Below, piece by piece: positions 23,397 through 31,442 of a DNA stretch of 50,525 nt. Below the pieces are notes generated by a model, which was not told the origin of the DNA, did no database searches, and saw nothing but the letters and a program-made list of their open reading frames with translations. Source of the stretch: CAYRQF01 sp964615845 (lineage in GTDB: Bacteria > Patescibacteriota > Minisyncoccia > Phycocordibacterales > CSBR16-119); the NCBI GenBank assembly GCA_964615845.1, contig CAZTRC010000003.1:1-50525 (forward strand). The letters run 5' to 3'. Every line of letters starts with the position of its first letter. The stretch's first letter is position 1. The position numbers and the translations under genes are program-made.

Positions 23397-23404
23397 GCTA
23401 AAAT
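23396..23404 (+). promoter_or_regulatory. Extended -10 promoter of the 23411 gene
   Basis: TGCTAAAAT ends 6 nt before the ATG at 23411, predicting a leaderless mRNA. It begins at the end of the preceding terminator T-run. Confidence 0.6.
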
Positions 23405-23410
23405 ATATGC

Positions 23411-23623
23411 ATGAAAAAAATATGTTGGATAATTTTGGTATTGGTTATCGTGTTTTTCTTCCCAAAGCCGTATCAATCTAGCGCTGGATTTGTCACGCCG
23501 GAAATGAATGAAGCTTTCCAAGCGAACATGAAAAAGTGCGCCGGCTTTTCGGTCTTAATTAACGCTTCTGCTATGGCCGCCGACGCGCCGGGCCAGAGTC
23601 TCTGTTTCGGGTGGCTTTACTAA
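23411..23623 (+). CDS. Small secreted or membrane-anchored protein
   Basis: 70 residues. MKKICWIILVLVIVFFFPKP is a signal peptide or anchor. The rest (GFVTPEMNEAFQANMKKCAG, later DAPGQSLCFGWLY) contains two cysteines that may pair outside the cell. Not recognised. It lies 6 nt upstream of the next membrane-protein gene and probably forms an operon with it. Confidence 0.65.
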   Translation: MKKICWIILVLVIVFFFPKPYQSSAGFVTPEMNEAFQANMKKCAGFSVLINASAMAADAPGQSLCFGWLY

Positions 23624-23629
23624 ACTCTC

Positions 23630-24862
23630 ATGATAGAAAAAGACAAACTTAATCTAATACAGTACATAAAAACTGAGCAGGCCAAGGGCGTACCTAGAAC
23701 CCAGATTGAGGAGACGCTTATAGCCCAAGGAGGCTGGACAAGAGACGATCTGCTCCAGGTTTTCAGCTCAACCGATATAGTCAGTCAATCCGGAAATAAT
23801 CAGACGTTGTCCGCCAAACAAAATGTAAAGTCGGGTAATGGCCGATATAAAATTTGGTATTTGCTTTTTCTGTTTCCATTATTTATGGGGGTATTCATGA
23901 ATGAGGCTTTTTCATCCTACGGGAGAATGATTTTTATCCAAGACCCAAATGCTGGAATAAAAGGTCTTGTACTTATAGGATTTATTTTTCTTTTTATAAA
24001 TTTTTTCCTTGTGAGAGCAATAGTAAAAAGTGCGAAGAATCAAAATAAAGGTGGTATTGTATTGAATATATTTATAATCATTATTTTTAATATTGGTTTA
24101 TGGGGGACACAGGCAATTTTATTTAGCTGTTTCGATTGCGGCACCACAGAAAACTTTAAGCCCAGTTCATTGCCAAATATTGTGACTACTACGAATGAGA
24201 ATTTTATCTTGCAGCAAGGGCAACTTGCAGAAATTACCGACATAAGCGCTACCTTTAGATACACGGGATTTTTTTCAGGAGGGGAGGGCGGCGATTCGGC
24301 TAGCTATGATTTCAGCTATAAAGATTCCCGCGGGCCTGCATTTAATGAATATAATGTTATACAAATTAGAGATTATTTCACCAATGACCATTCGATGATG
24401 ACTTTTAGGGTGGAAACACCAGAAACAACTTGTGAGAATTCTGATTCCTCTTACAAAGATGGTTGTTGGGGAGGTCTAGCTGAAAGAAAAAGAGATGTAA
24501 AGTATTGTCTAATAATGGCAGATACAGCAAGGCGCTCTAGCTGTATTTCGCGAGTAGTCTACTTGGTCTTCAATTGGCAAAATCCAGAACCGGCAAGAGA
24601 AATGTGTAAATCAGATACTTCTTTAGATTTCAACTACTGTAAAGTTATTGGCGTTGATCAGTTTATGAGCCTAAAAACTTGTATCGATACATATAACAAC
24701 TTAGGTCTTATAGGGTTTAATCAGCCATTAGCACTATGTATGTCGATAGCAAAAAGTACCAAAACTGGTAAACCAGAAGACTGCCAAGCGTTGCCAGAAT
24801 CAGATAATAAAGAAATATGCAAAAATATGTTTGACCCTAGTTCTCCTCATTATTATGAGTAG
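23630..24862 (+). CDS. Membrane protein with N-terminal helical domain and Cys-rich exterior
   Basis: 410 residues. The first 45 (LNLIQYIKTEQAKGVPRTQI and GGWTRDDLLQVF) form a two-helix domain I associate with CPR membrane proteins. Then come three hydrophobic helices (about 75-175: WYLLFLFPLFMGVFMNEAF, GLVLIGFIFLFINFFLV, VLNIFIIIIFNIGLWG). The remaining 220 residues have many cysteines (for example TCENSDSSYKDGC, RSSCISR, CKSDTS) likely in disulfides outside. Low GC relative to neighbours. Function unknown. Confidence 0.65.
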   Translation: MIEKDKLNLIQYIKTEQAKGVPRTQIEETLIAQGGWTRDDLLQVFSSTDIVSQSGNNQTLSAKQNVKSGNGRYKIWYLLFLFPLFMGVFMNEAFSSYGRMIFIQDPNAGIKGLVLIGFIFLFINFFLVRAIVKSAKNQNKGGIVLNIFIIIIFNIGLWGTQAILFSCFDCGTTENFKPSSLPNIVTTTNENFILQQGQLAEITDISATFRYTGFFSGGEGGDSASYDFSYKDSRGPAFNEYNVIQIRDYFTNDHSMMTFRVETPETTCENSDSSYKDGCWGGLAERKRDVKYCLIMADTARRSSCISRVVYLVFNWQNPEPAREMCKSDTSLDFNYCKVIGVDQFMSLKTCIDTYNNLGLIGFNQPLALCMSIAKSTKTGKPEDCQALPESDNKEICKNMFDPSSPHYYE

Positions 24863-24890
24863 GAGTAAATCAGGATTCTACTAGACAAAA

Positions 24891-25118
24891 ATGTATATCA
24901 AAATAAAAGTTTTCCCCGATCAAAAGAAAGAATCCTTCGCAGAGGTTGGAGAGAATCGCTTTGAGGCTAGGGTACGGGTCCCTGCCGAGCAAAATTTGGC
25001 CAATACTCGCGTCATGGAACTTGTCGCAGAACACTTCTCTGTTTCTGTCAAAAAAGTAAAAATCATTAGTGGACATCATAGTCCAAGTAAAATTTTGTCG
25101 GTGCAAAACGAAGAATAA
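24891..25118 (+). CDS. DUF167 (YggU-family) protein
   Basis: 75 residues. MYIKIKVFPDQKKESFAEV, FEARVRVPAEQNLAN and VKKVKIISGHHSPSK follow the DUF167 pattern (KV-x-P-A-K...V; G-x-A-N-x-x; V-x-I-x-x-G-x-x-S-R-x-K). It is a small alpha/beta fold with no settled function. It starts 28 nt after the preceding gene; no Shine-Dalgarno. Confidence 0.8.
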   Translation: MYIKIKVFPDQKKESFAEVGENRFEARVRVPAEQNLANTRVMELVAEHFSVSVKKVKIISGHHSPSKILSVQNEE

Positions 25119-25121
25119 TTG

Positions 25122-25130
25122 TGGTAAAAT
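25122..25130 (+). promoter_or_regulatory. Extended -10 promoter of the hibernation factor gene
   Basis: TGGTAAAAT with TSS near 25137, giving a leader of about 23 nt. Confidence 0.5.
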
Positions 25131-25159
25131 AAGGTCATTAGAACTTTAACTTTTCTGTT

Positions 25160-25552
25160 ATGCGAATCAATTTCAAGGTTACAAACATGGAACTCACGGC
25201 GGATTTGCGGGACTATGCTGAATCAAAAATTGGACCGCTCTCGATACTTTTGCCAGTCGGCGAGGACACTCAAGCTTTTGTCGAACTTGGCCGGACCTCC
25301 AATCATCACAAGCAAGGCGAAGACGTCTTTCGCGCAGAAATAAAGATAAAATCCGCGGGCGGGGAGTTTTATGCTGAAGAATCAAGCTCGGATTTGCATG
25401 CTGCTGTCGACAAAGTCAAAGACGAAATCGCGCGCGAAATCAAAAAGGAAAAGGGGAGAGACAAAACTCTCTTCATCCGCGGCGCTCGTAAAATCAAAAA
25501 AAGAATTAAAGGCCTCAAACCCTGGTGGCCATTTGGCGGAAAATCGGAATAA
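25160..25552 (+). CDS. raiA: Ribosome hibernation promoting factor / RaiA family
   Basis: 130 residues. MRINFKVTNMELTADLRDYA, SKIGPLSILL, FVELGRTSNHHKQGEDVFRA and SDLHAAVDKVKDEIAREIKK follow the beta-alpha-beta-beta-beta-alpha fold of the S30AE/RaiA family. These bind the 30S decoding region and silence ribosomes in poor conditions. The basic C-terminal tail (RGARKIKKRIKGLKPWW) is longer than in short HPF forms but there is no long-HPF dimerisation domain. Own promoter. Confidence 0.88.
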   Translation: MRINFKVTNMELTADLRDYAESKIGPLSILLPVGEDTQAFVELGRTSNHHKQGEDVFRAEIKIKSAGGEFYAEESSSDLHAAVDKVKDEIAREIKKEKGRDKTLFIRGARKIKKRIKGLKPWWPFGGKSE

Positions 25553-25635
25553 AAAAACTAAATAAAACCGCGAAGTTACAATTTCAATTGCATATTTAAG
25601 CCGCGACCGCGTACTAAATGTGTCCTGAGAAATAG

Positions 25636-25663
25636 CGAAAGCCCCGGGGTTCCGGGGCTTTCG
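25636..25663 (-). terminator. Terminator of the IMP cyclohydrolase-domain gene
   Basis: CGAAAGCCCCGG and CCGGGGCTTTCG form a 12-bp stem around GGTT, 18 nt beyond the minus-strand stop. The following T-run is only moderate. Confidence 0.7.
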
Positions 25664-25680
25664 AGCGGTAAGGTGCGGGT

Positions 25681-26313
25681 TTAGGCGCTGGCGGCTGCTT
25701 CCTGGCGCGCAAGTTTCCTTCGAGCGAAATAGGCTCCGATGGGTTCATCGTAACCGGAAGTAAGGTCGAAGGCATGCCCTGCCCAGTCTTCGCGTAGATC
25801 GTGCGGGATCTCGGCCCCACCTTCGATCAGTTCCGCCAGAACATCGTAGTGCCGCGGCTGGCAGATGACGCTCACGCGCTCGTAGTTCTTGGCTGCGGCC
25901 CGTATCAGCGATGGCCCACCGATGTCGATCTTTTCGATGATGTTCTGGTGGGTCGTATCGGCGCCCTTCTCGACCTCTTCATTGAAAGGGTACAGGTTCA
26001 CGACCACGATATCGATGAGCGGCATCTTGTGATCCTGCATGGACTTGATGTCGCCCAGTACACTTGTTCTTCCAAGGATGGGTCCAAAGACCATCGGGTG
26101 CAGGGTCTTCAATCTGCCGCCCATCATCTCGGGGAACTGCGTTAAACTGCTCACCTCGATGATGGGGATGCCGATCTTGGTCAGATGCTCAGCTGTACCA
26201 CCAGTTGAGTAGATAGTACGGCCACTTGCGTGGATAGCCTGCGCCAAGCGATCGATACCCTTCTTGTAGTAGACGGAGATCAAGGCCGCGGGTTGCGTGA
26301 TGTCGTAGTTCAT
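25681..26313 (-). CDS. Stand-alone PurH-type IMP cyclohydrolase (MGS-like) domain
   Basis: 210 residues. It corresponds to only the N-terminal IMPCH half of bifunctional PurH (about 520 residues); the AICAR transformylase half is missing and no remnant follows. Family features are present: ISVYYKKGIDRLA, YSTGGTAEHL, GGRLKTLHPMVFG, VNLYPF, KIDIGGPSLIRAAAKN. These include the Arg-x-Lys-Thr, Tyr, Asp and Lys positions used in catalysis. It ends soon after the domain with a short Ala-rich tail, so it looks like a real single-domain gene and not a frameshift. It stands alone with promoter TTGACC-N17-TAGGAT and an A/C-rich leader. A non-homologous PurO-like enzyme lies 2.3 kb away. Confidence 0.8.
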   Translation of the reverse strand: MNYDITQPAALISVYYKKGIDRLAQAIHASGRTIYSTGGTAEHLTKIGIPIIEVSSLTQFPEMMGGRLKTLHPMVFGPILGRTSVLGDIKSMQDHKMPLIDIVVVNLYPFNEEVEKGADTTHQNIIEKIDIGGPSLIRAAAKNYERVSVICQPRHYDVLAELIEGGAEIPHDLREDWAGHAFDLTSGYDEPIGAYFARRKLARQEAAASA

Positions 26314-26338
26314 GGGAAGGTTGTGTTGGTTTTGCCCA

Positions 26339-26367
26339 ATCCTACGTGGATTTTATATCTGGGTCAA
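26339..26367 (-). promoter_or_regulatory. Promoter of the IMP cyclohydrolase-domain gene
   Basis: On the minus strand TTGACC (26367-26362), 17 nt, TAGGAT (26344-26339). The leader (GCAAAACCAACACAACCTTC) is A/C-rich with no Shine-Dalgarno. The -35 lies just outside the fmt stop codon. Confidence 0.5.
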
Positions 26368-26368
26368 G

Positions 26369-27205
26369 CTAAACCTCTATCTCATTCTTTCCTTCAGGGA
26401 CAATCTTTTTGATGATGAATTTGTTGTTTTCAAAAACGGCCTCAGTGATTTTGATTCTTTTTAGGGTCGCCTGTTCCGAGCTTGTCGAGGAAAAGTAGAA
26501 AATTCCTGGCCAACCGAAGTAAGCGCGGTATTTGAGCCATTTATCTTTCTCAGGATCAGAGAGTTTTATTTCGCCATCACTTTTGGAAATCTTTTTGCAA
26601 TGCGTCGCAACGCTCTCGTTTTGCTCAGTTGGAATAATTTCTCCGGCTAGATATTTCGGCAAAGTTTCGATGAGAAGCCTTGTACCGATTTCGGTCAATT
26701 TGTTTTTGAGTTCCGGAGTCGTGATGGTCTCATCGATCGAAAATTCTTTGACGGCAATTATAGGTCCCGCGTCTAGTTTGAAAACAAGTTTTTGGATGGC
26801 GACACCGGTCTTGTCATCGCCATTTAGGATGGCATGTTCGACAGGCGAAGCGCCACGGTATTTCGGGAGGAGCGAGTAATGGATGTTTAGCATTCCGAGA
26901 GGGAAAGCGTCTATCAAAGTCTGCGACAGGATTTTGCCGTACGCGACGACGATGCCAATATATGGTAAGTCGGAAGTCGGAAGTCGGAAGTCGCGAAGCG
27001 TCTCGGGTTGGAGGACCGGAAGACCAAGTTTGTCAGCCAAGACTTTGACTGGTGGGGAAGTCAGAATTTGTTTACGACCGACTGGCTGGTCAGGGTTGGT
27101 CACGACGAGAGAGATGTCGTAACCAGCGTCAAAAAGGCCTTGCAAGACCTGGGCGGATACTTCGGGTGTGCCGAAAAATATGATTTTAGAGTTCGGAATT
27201 TTCAT
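26369..27205 (-). CDS. fmt: Methionyl-tRNA formyltransferase
   Basis: 278 residues. Fmt formylates initiator Met-tRNA. KIIFFGTPEVSAQVL is the N-terminal strand. The catalytic region NIHYSLLPKYRGASPVEHAI contributes Asn and His, with KLDAGPII contributing the Asp. The C-terminal tRNA-binding domain is shortened. Overlaps the 3' end of def by 20 nt, the usual def-fmt pairing, with Def later removing the formyl group. I chose the ATG at 27205 because sequence upstream in this frame is def read out of frame. A 7-nt tandem repeat lies within it (26967-26993). Confidence 0.93.
   Translation of the reverse strand: MKIPNSKIIFFGTPEVSAQVLQGLFDAGYDISLVVTNPDQPVGRKQILTSPPVKVLADKLGLPVLQPETLRDFRLPTSDLPYIGIVVAYGKILSQTLIDAFPLGMLNIHYSLLPKYRGASPVEHAILNGDDKTGVAIQKLVFKLDAGPIIAVKEFSIDETITTPELKNKLTEIGTRLLIETLPKYLAGEIIPTEQNESVATHCKKISKSDGEIKLSDPEKDKWLKYRAYFGWPGIFYFSSTSSEQATLKRIKITEAVFENNKFIIKKIVPEGKNEIEV
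26967..26993. repeat. 7-nt tandem repeat inside fmt
   Basis: AAGTCGG is repeated three times plus AAGTCG. It encodes part of the linker FRLPTSDLPY in fmt. Since 7 is not a multiple of 3, gain or loss of one unit would shift the frame. Confidence 0.8.
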
Positions 27206-27725
27206 CGGTGTTTTTGGCTTCTTTGATATGGGTCGCTTTGTCGATGAAGAGGATGCCGTCCAAGTGATCGATTTCATGCTGGAAGATTCGAGCCACGAGC
27301 CCGCTTGCTCCCTTCGTTTTTCTCTCACCACTCTTGTCTCGGTACTCGATCGTGACATTGGCTGGGCGTTTGACCAAGCCGTAAACGCCGGGAATGGATA
27401 GACAGCCTTCCTCCGCGGTTGAGAGTTTTTTGGATTTTTTGATGACGATCGGATTGATGAAATATTCGTCTTCGTAAACTTTGCCATCGGGCTTTGCTTT
27501 GCCGGCCAGCCAGTCTTTGTCGAAAGCGCGTCCTGCGACGACGAAGACTCTCTTGTTGACGCCAAGTTGCGGCGCTGACAAGCCTATTCCGTCATCGCGT
27601 GAGCTAAGAGATAGACTCAAATCTTTCAAGAGTTTCTTTGTCGAAGCGCTAGATAAATCCGCCTCGGCAAGAGGCTTCGAAACTTTTCGGAGGGCCGCGT
27701 CGCCAATTTTGACGATCGGTAGCAT
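27186..27725 (-). CDS. def: Peptide deformylase
   Basis: 179 residues. A metalloenzyme that removes the N-formyl group from nascent proteins. The three motifs are complete: GIGLSAPQLGV, EEGCLSIPGV and QHEIDHLDGILF (HExxH variant with both His ligands, plus the Cys ligand in motif 2). It starts 1 nt downstream of the hisS stop and overlaps fmt, so it is the middle of a hisS-def-fmt operon. Confidence 0.95.
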   Translation of the reverse strand: MLPIVKIGDAALRKVSKPLAEADLSSASTKKLLKDLSLSLSSRDDGIGLSAPQLGVNKRVFVVAGRAFDKDWLAGKAKPDGKVYEDEYFINPIVIKKSKKLSTAEEGCLSIPGVYGLVKRPANVTIEYRDKSGERKTKGASGLVARIFQHEIDHLDGILFIDKATHIKEAKNTDENSEL

Positions 27726-27726
27726 T

Positions 27727-29046
27727 TTATTTCAATTTCTTAAGGTAGTCAGCGAGCTTGTCGATGGAAACTGTTTTCTGCGAGCGGTTTTCCATATCGC
27801 GGACAAGGACGCAATTCTCAAGTGCTTCTTTCTGGCCGAAGATAATGGTGTAGGGAAGTCCGGCTTTCTCGGCGATGGCGAGTTGTGAGCTCAGTGAGTC
27901 TTTGCCAAGAGCGTGAATGACAGGGACTTTGGCCAAGCGCAAACTTTCGATGACGTTCATGCTCTTCATCTTGGCCTCGGTGCCGAGCTGGATGAAATAG
28001 ACTTTGGCGCGTTTCTTTACTTTCGGCATCATCATCTTGCCGGATGCTTCGAGGATACGATCGACACCGAGGCCGAAGCCGACGCCCGGAATGTTTTTCT
28101 TGTAACCCATGCTCTTGGCGAGGTAATCATAGCGTCCGCCACCACCGAGAGCGATTTCTCTTTCTTGTGGGGCGTTTGGATCAGCATTGACCGGTCCTGA
28201 CTTTTCCGCGAAGAATTCAAAGACAGTGTGAGTGTAATAATCAAGTCCTCGCACCAAAGTGTGGTCGAGTTCGTAATCGATATTCATTTCGTTCAAATAT
28301 TCCAAGACTTCTTTGAAATGCTTTTTCGAGACGGCGTTTAGGGAGCTTACGGATTGCGGCGCGGCGGCGTTCAAGTCAGCGATTTTTTCATCTTTCGAAT
28401 CAAGGATGCGCATTGGGTTGGTCTTCATGCGTTCGCGATCGGTCGGACTTAGTTTGTTCAAGAACTTTTTGTAATAGCCGACGAGTTCTTTGAGATAATC
28501 CTTGCGGCTTTCGGTGTCGCCGATGGAATTTATTTTTACTCTTACATTTTTAACGCCGGCTTCTTCGAGAATAATGAGGGCAATCTTGATCGTGATAGCA
28601 TCCATGATGCTTTGCTGACTGCCGAGAGTCTCGATGCAGAACTGATTGAATTCACGGTAGCGGCCCTTTTGCGGTTTGTCATGTCGAAAAGTCGGACCGA
28701 AATAATAAAACTTTACCGGTTGAGGCCGAGATTGCATACCGTGTTCGATATAAGCGCGCATGACTGGAGCTGTGCCTTCTGGCCGCATAGCGAGTCTGTC
28801 GCCGCTCTTAGTCTTCAGGCAATATATTTCTTTCTCGACGATGTCTGTGCTTTCACCTACGCCTTTCATAAATATTTCTTCATGTTCTAGGACGGGAGTT
28901 TGGATTGGAGTAAAGCCATAGTATTCGCAGATTTCCTGTGCCTTCTCAAAAAATCCCTGCTGATTGTAGAAATCGTCACCAATGAAATCGCGCATACCAC
29001 GCGGTGCTTGCAAAAAATCCTGTCTTTCTTTTTTATCTTCTGACAT
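27727..29046 (-). CDS. hisS: Histidyl-tRNA synthetase
   Basis: 439 residues, class II synthetase. Motif 2 is YYFGPTFRHDKPQKGRYREF; the His-binding signatures are LVRGLDYYTHTVFEF and GGGGRYDYLAKSMG; motif 3 is GVGFGLGVDRIL. A C-terminal anticodon-binding domain (KVYFIQLGTEAKMKSM to the end) is present. Length is normal. It lies 38 nt downstream of lepB and is followed by def and fmt, so the four genes probably form one operon driven from the lepB promoter. Confidence 0.95.
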   Translation of the reverse strand: MSEDKKERQDFLQAPRGMRDFIGDDFYNQQGFFEKAQEICEYYGFTPIQTPVLEHEEIFMKGVGESTDIVEKEIYCLKTKSGDRLAMRPEGTAPVMRAYIEHGMQSRPQPVKFYYFGPTFRHDKPQKGRYREFNQFCIETLGSQQSIMDAITIKIALIILEEAGVKNVRVKINSIGDTESRKDYLKELVGYYKKFLNKLSPTDRERMKTNPMRILDSKDEKIADLNAAAPQSVSSLNAVSKKHFKEVLEYLNEMNIDYELDHTLVRGLDYYTHTVFEFFAEKSGPVNADPNAPQEREIALGGGGRYDYLAKSMGYKKNIPGVGFGLGVDRILEASGKMMMPKVKKRAKVYFIQLGTEAKMKSMNVIESLRLAKVPVIHALGKDSLSSQLAIAEKAGLPYTIIFGQKEALENCVLVRDMENRSQKTVSIDKLADYLKKLK

Positions 29047-29084
29047 TTTTCAATTATTAACTAGGGGTTAGTAAAAGCCGATTC

Positions 29085-29675
29085 TTAAAAATGATGTTCG
29101 CCTGGATGTAAACTCAAAGAATCAACCGGAAGGAGTCGCAGTAAGGCTTTACCGACGATATTTTCTCTCGGTAAAACTCCCCATGCGCGCGAATCGGAAC
29201 TGGCGGTCCTGTTGTCGCCCATGACAAAATATTCGTCAGCCTTGAGTTTGACGCGCATTGAATCGGTGCTGACGTTTTTGAGATAAGGTTCTTCAAGATC
29301 CATTTCTTCACCTTCGGCGTCAAAGACTGTGACATGTCCATTTTTTATCACAACCTCTTCGTTCGGGAGACCTATGACACGCTTAATGAAAAACTTCGAA
29401 GTGTCCAAAGGGTATCGGAAGATGATGACGTCGCCGCGCTTCGGTTCTTCAAATCTGTATGTTATCTGGTCAACGATAAGGTACTGTTTGTCTTCGAACG
29501 TAGGGAACATCGACGAGCCTGAGACAATAAATGGCTGAGCCACGAGAATGCGAATCGGGAGCACGATGATGATGGCGACCAGGATGAATCGGACGAGTTC
29601 CCATACGCCTTCTTTGGCGTTTTTGGTTTTTGGAGCGGATTCTACGGGCTCAAAATTCGGGTTTTGGTTTTCCAT
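29085..29675 (-). CDS. lepB: Signal peptidase I
   Basis: 196 residues. It cleaves signal peptides at the outer face of the membrane. One N-terminal membrane helix (LVRFILVAIIIVLPIRILV) is followed by the serine motif VSGSSMFPTF (Ser55), the lysine motif FFIKRVIGLP (Lys98) and the box GDNRTASSDSRAWG. The start MENQNPNFEP lies 7 nt after the -10. The divergent pth gene starts 53 nt away. Confidence 0.94.
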   Translation of the reverse strand: MENQNPNFEPVESAPKTKNAKEGVWELVRFILVAIIIVLPIRILVAQPFIVSGSSMFPTFEDKQYLIVDQITYRFEEPKRGDVIIFRYPLDTSKFFIKRVIGLPNEEVVIKNGHVTVFDAEGEEMDLEEPYLKNVSTDSMRVKLKADEYFVMGDNRTASSDSRAWGVLPRENIVGKALLRLLPVDSLSLHPGEHHF

Positions 29676-29682
29676 AGACCGA

Positions 29683-29722
29683 ATTGTAGTACAAATTTGG
29701 CCTTGACGCAATGTGATACAAT
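29683..29722. promoter_or_regulatory. Divergent leaderless promoters of lepB and pth
   Basis: On the minus strand TACAAT (29688-29683) ends 7 nt before the lepB ATG. On the plus strand TGATACAAT (29714-29722) ends 6 nt before the pth ATG. The two start codons are only 53 nt apart, so polymerases must compete for this stretch. Confidence 0.6.
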
Positions 29723-29728
29723 AGGTCC

Positions 29729-30313
29729 ATGCATTTAGTAATCGGACTCGGCAATCCCGGGGAGAAATATAAAAACTCACGACACAATGTCGGATTCATT
29801 TTGCTCGATGAAATCTCGAAAGGCGCCTGGGAAAGTGATAAATATTCGAATTCTTTGTGGCAAAAAGACAGCGTTGTGATTTTTGTGAAGCCACAAACCT
29901 TCATGAATAACTCCGGGATTTCAGCCAAACACTTGAGTGATAAGTACGAAGTGGCGCCGAGCGACGTCATCACGATTCATGACGATATTGATTTGCCTTT
30001 TGGTCAGATGAAAATAGTTTTTGAGAGCGGACCAGGTGGACACAATGGGATAAAATCGATTGTTGAAAATTTAGGTACAAATAAATTCACGCGCATCAAA
30101 ATTGGTATCGCGCCGATAGGCGTTGACGGTAAAGCTATGAAGCCTCGCCCCGGACTTTTCCAGAGTCAAAAAGGCGCGGTTTCGCGATATGTCTTGAAAG
30201 ATTTTTCTAAGGCCGATATCGAAAAACTCAAAACTTTAGCGCCGCGAGTGAAAGAAATCATTGATGTTATCGTTCAGAAAGGGTATTTGGAAGCGATGAA
30301 TAAGTTTAATTAG
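29729..30313 (+). CDS. pth: Peptidyl-tRNA hydrolase
   Basis: 194 residues. Pth recycles tRNA from drop-off peptidyl-tRNAs. LVIGLGNPGEKYKNSRHNVGF contains the catalytic His19 and the substrate Asn residues. KPQTFMNNSG and IHDDIDLPFGQMKI carry the other conserved Asn and Asp, with GGHNGIKSI following. Start fixed by the promoter 6 nt upstream. Confidence 0.95.
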   Translation: MHLVIGLGNPGEKYKNSRHNVGFILLDEISKGAWESDKYSNSLWQKDSVVIFVKPQTFMNNSGISAKHLSDKYEVAPSDVITIHDDIDLPFGQMKIVFESGPGGHNGIKSIVENLGTNKFTRIKIGIAPIGVDGKAMKPRPGLFQSQKGAVSRYVLKDFSKADIEKLKTLAPRVKEIIDVIVQKGYLEAMNKFN

Positions 30314-30350
30314 TGCTTCGCGAAATGTTGGAAGGAAAGCGAAGCAATAC

Positions 30351-30375
30351 AAAAAGACCCCTTGCGGGGCTTTTT
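30351..30375. terminator. Terminator between pth and rpsA
   Basis: AAAAAGACCCC-TTGC-GGGGCTTTTT with A/T runs on both sides, suitable for both convergent genes. A second hairpin TGCTTCGC/GCGAAGCA lies just upstream (30314-30346). Confidence 0.75.
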
Positions 30376-30386
30376 GCTTTTACTTC

Positions 30387-31442
30387 TTATTTCTCTACAT
30401 GCGCGAGGGTCATCTTCTGATCCTTTGGTTCGAAGACGTTGATCTGGAAGTTGTAAGACTTGCCGAGTTCTAGCGCTTCACGGAGCTTTTCTTCTGTTCC
30501 AAACGATGAGTTGTGGACTAGTCCGGCTACGCCGTCCTTGATTGAGACCAAGGCGCCGTGCTTGTTGAATTTGATAACGATGCCGTTGACGATATCGCCT
30601 TTTTTCAACTTGCCGACGAATTCATTCCAGGGATCTTCTTTGTAAACTTTCATCGACAAAGAGATCTTGCCGTCTTTGATCTCGATGACGCGAGCTTTGA
30701 CTTTATCGCCGATCTTGAAAAGCTTTCGTGGATCTTCGATAAGGCCCCAATCAATTTCCGAGATGTGTACAAGACCTTCCAAGCCATCCTCAATCTTCAA
30801 GAAGATGCCGAAATCAACAACGCCGGCCACCTCGCATTCGAGATCATCACCGACAGTGTATTTCTCGACGACTTCTTTCCTTTCTTCTTGGTTCGTCGCT
30901 TTCTCTGAGAAGACGAGCTTGTCTTCTTGCGGACTGATTGAGATGATGATGACAGAGAGTTTTTCCCCGACGAATTTTTTAAGTTCGTGCAATATTTTGT
31001 CTTTGTCTGAACCTTCAACACGAGGGTAGTGTTCAGGCTTTAGTTGTGATGCTGGCAAGAAGCCGGCAATTCCACGCCATTCGATAATGAGTCCACCCTT
31101 GTTCGCTTCTTTGATCGGGAGCTCCAAGACCTCGCCTTTTTTCATCGCTTCTTCGGCCTCTTTCCAGACAAGCGCCTGGCGAGCTTCCTTCAGAGACAAT
31201 TCGGAATAACCGTCAGCGTTTTGCACTTCGACGATTTTCGCCTTGATGCTGTCGCCAACGCGGATGTTTCGAATGATGTCGCGGGCGTTTATGTATTCGC
31301 GTCCGAAAATGATACCGCTACCGAATAGGCCTAGGTCTACATAGACCGCCGCTTTCTTGATGTCTAGGACAACACCTTCGACAATCGCACCTTCATTGAG
31401 AGCGAAGACCGACTCCTCCAATACTTTTTTAATATCTTCCAT
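30387..31442 (-). CDS. rpsA: 30S ribosomal protein S1 (four S1 domains)
   Basis: 351 residues. Four OB-fold S1 repeats can be seen: about 15-85 (GAIVEGVVLDIKKAAVYVDL), 100-175 (degenerate, GLIIEWRGIAGFLPASQL), 190-262 (LECEVAGVVDFGIFLKIEDG) and 278-350 (GDIVNGIVIKFNKHGALVSI). Four domains is the short form compared with six in E. coli. S1 captures mRNA on the 30S subunit, which may matter here because Shine-Dalgarno sequences are nearly absent. The gene has a long structured leader. Confidence 0.88.
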   Translation of the reverse strand: MEDIKKVLEESVFALNEGAIVEGVVLDIKKAAVYVDLGLFGSGIIFGREYINARDIIRNIRVGDSIKAKIVEVQNADGYSELSLKEARQALVWKEAEEAMKKGEVLELPIKEANKGGLIIEWRGIAGFLPASQLKPEHYPRVEGSDKDKILHELKKFVGEKLSVIIISISPQEDKLVFSEKATNQEERKEVVEKYTVGDDLECEVAGVVDFGIFLKIEDGLEGLVHISEIDWGLIEDPRKLFKIGDKVKARVIEIKDGKISLSMKVYKEDPWNEFVGKLKKGDIVNGIVIKFNKHGALVSIKDGVAGLVHNSSFGTEEKLREALELGKSYNFQINVFEPKDQKMTLAHVEK

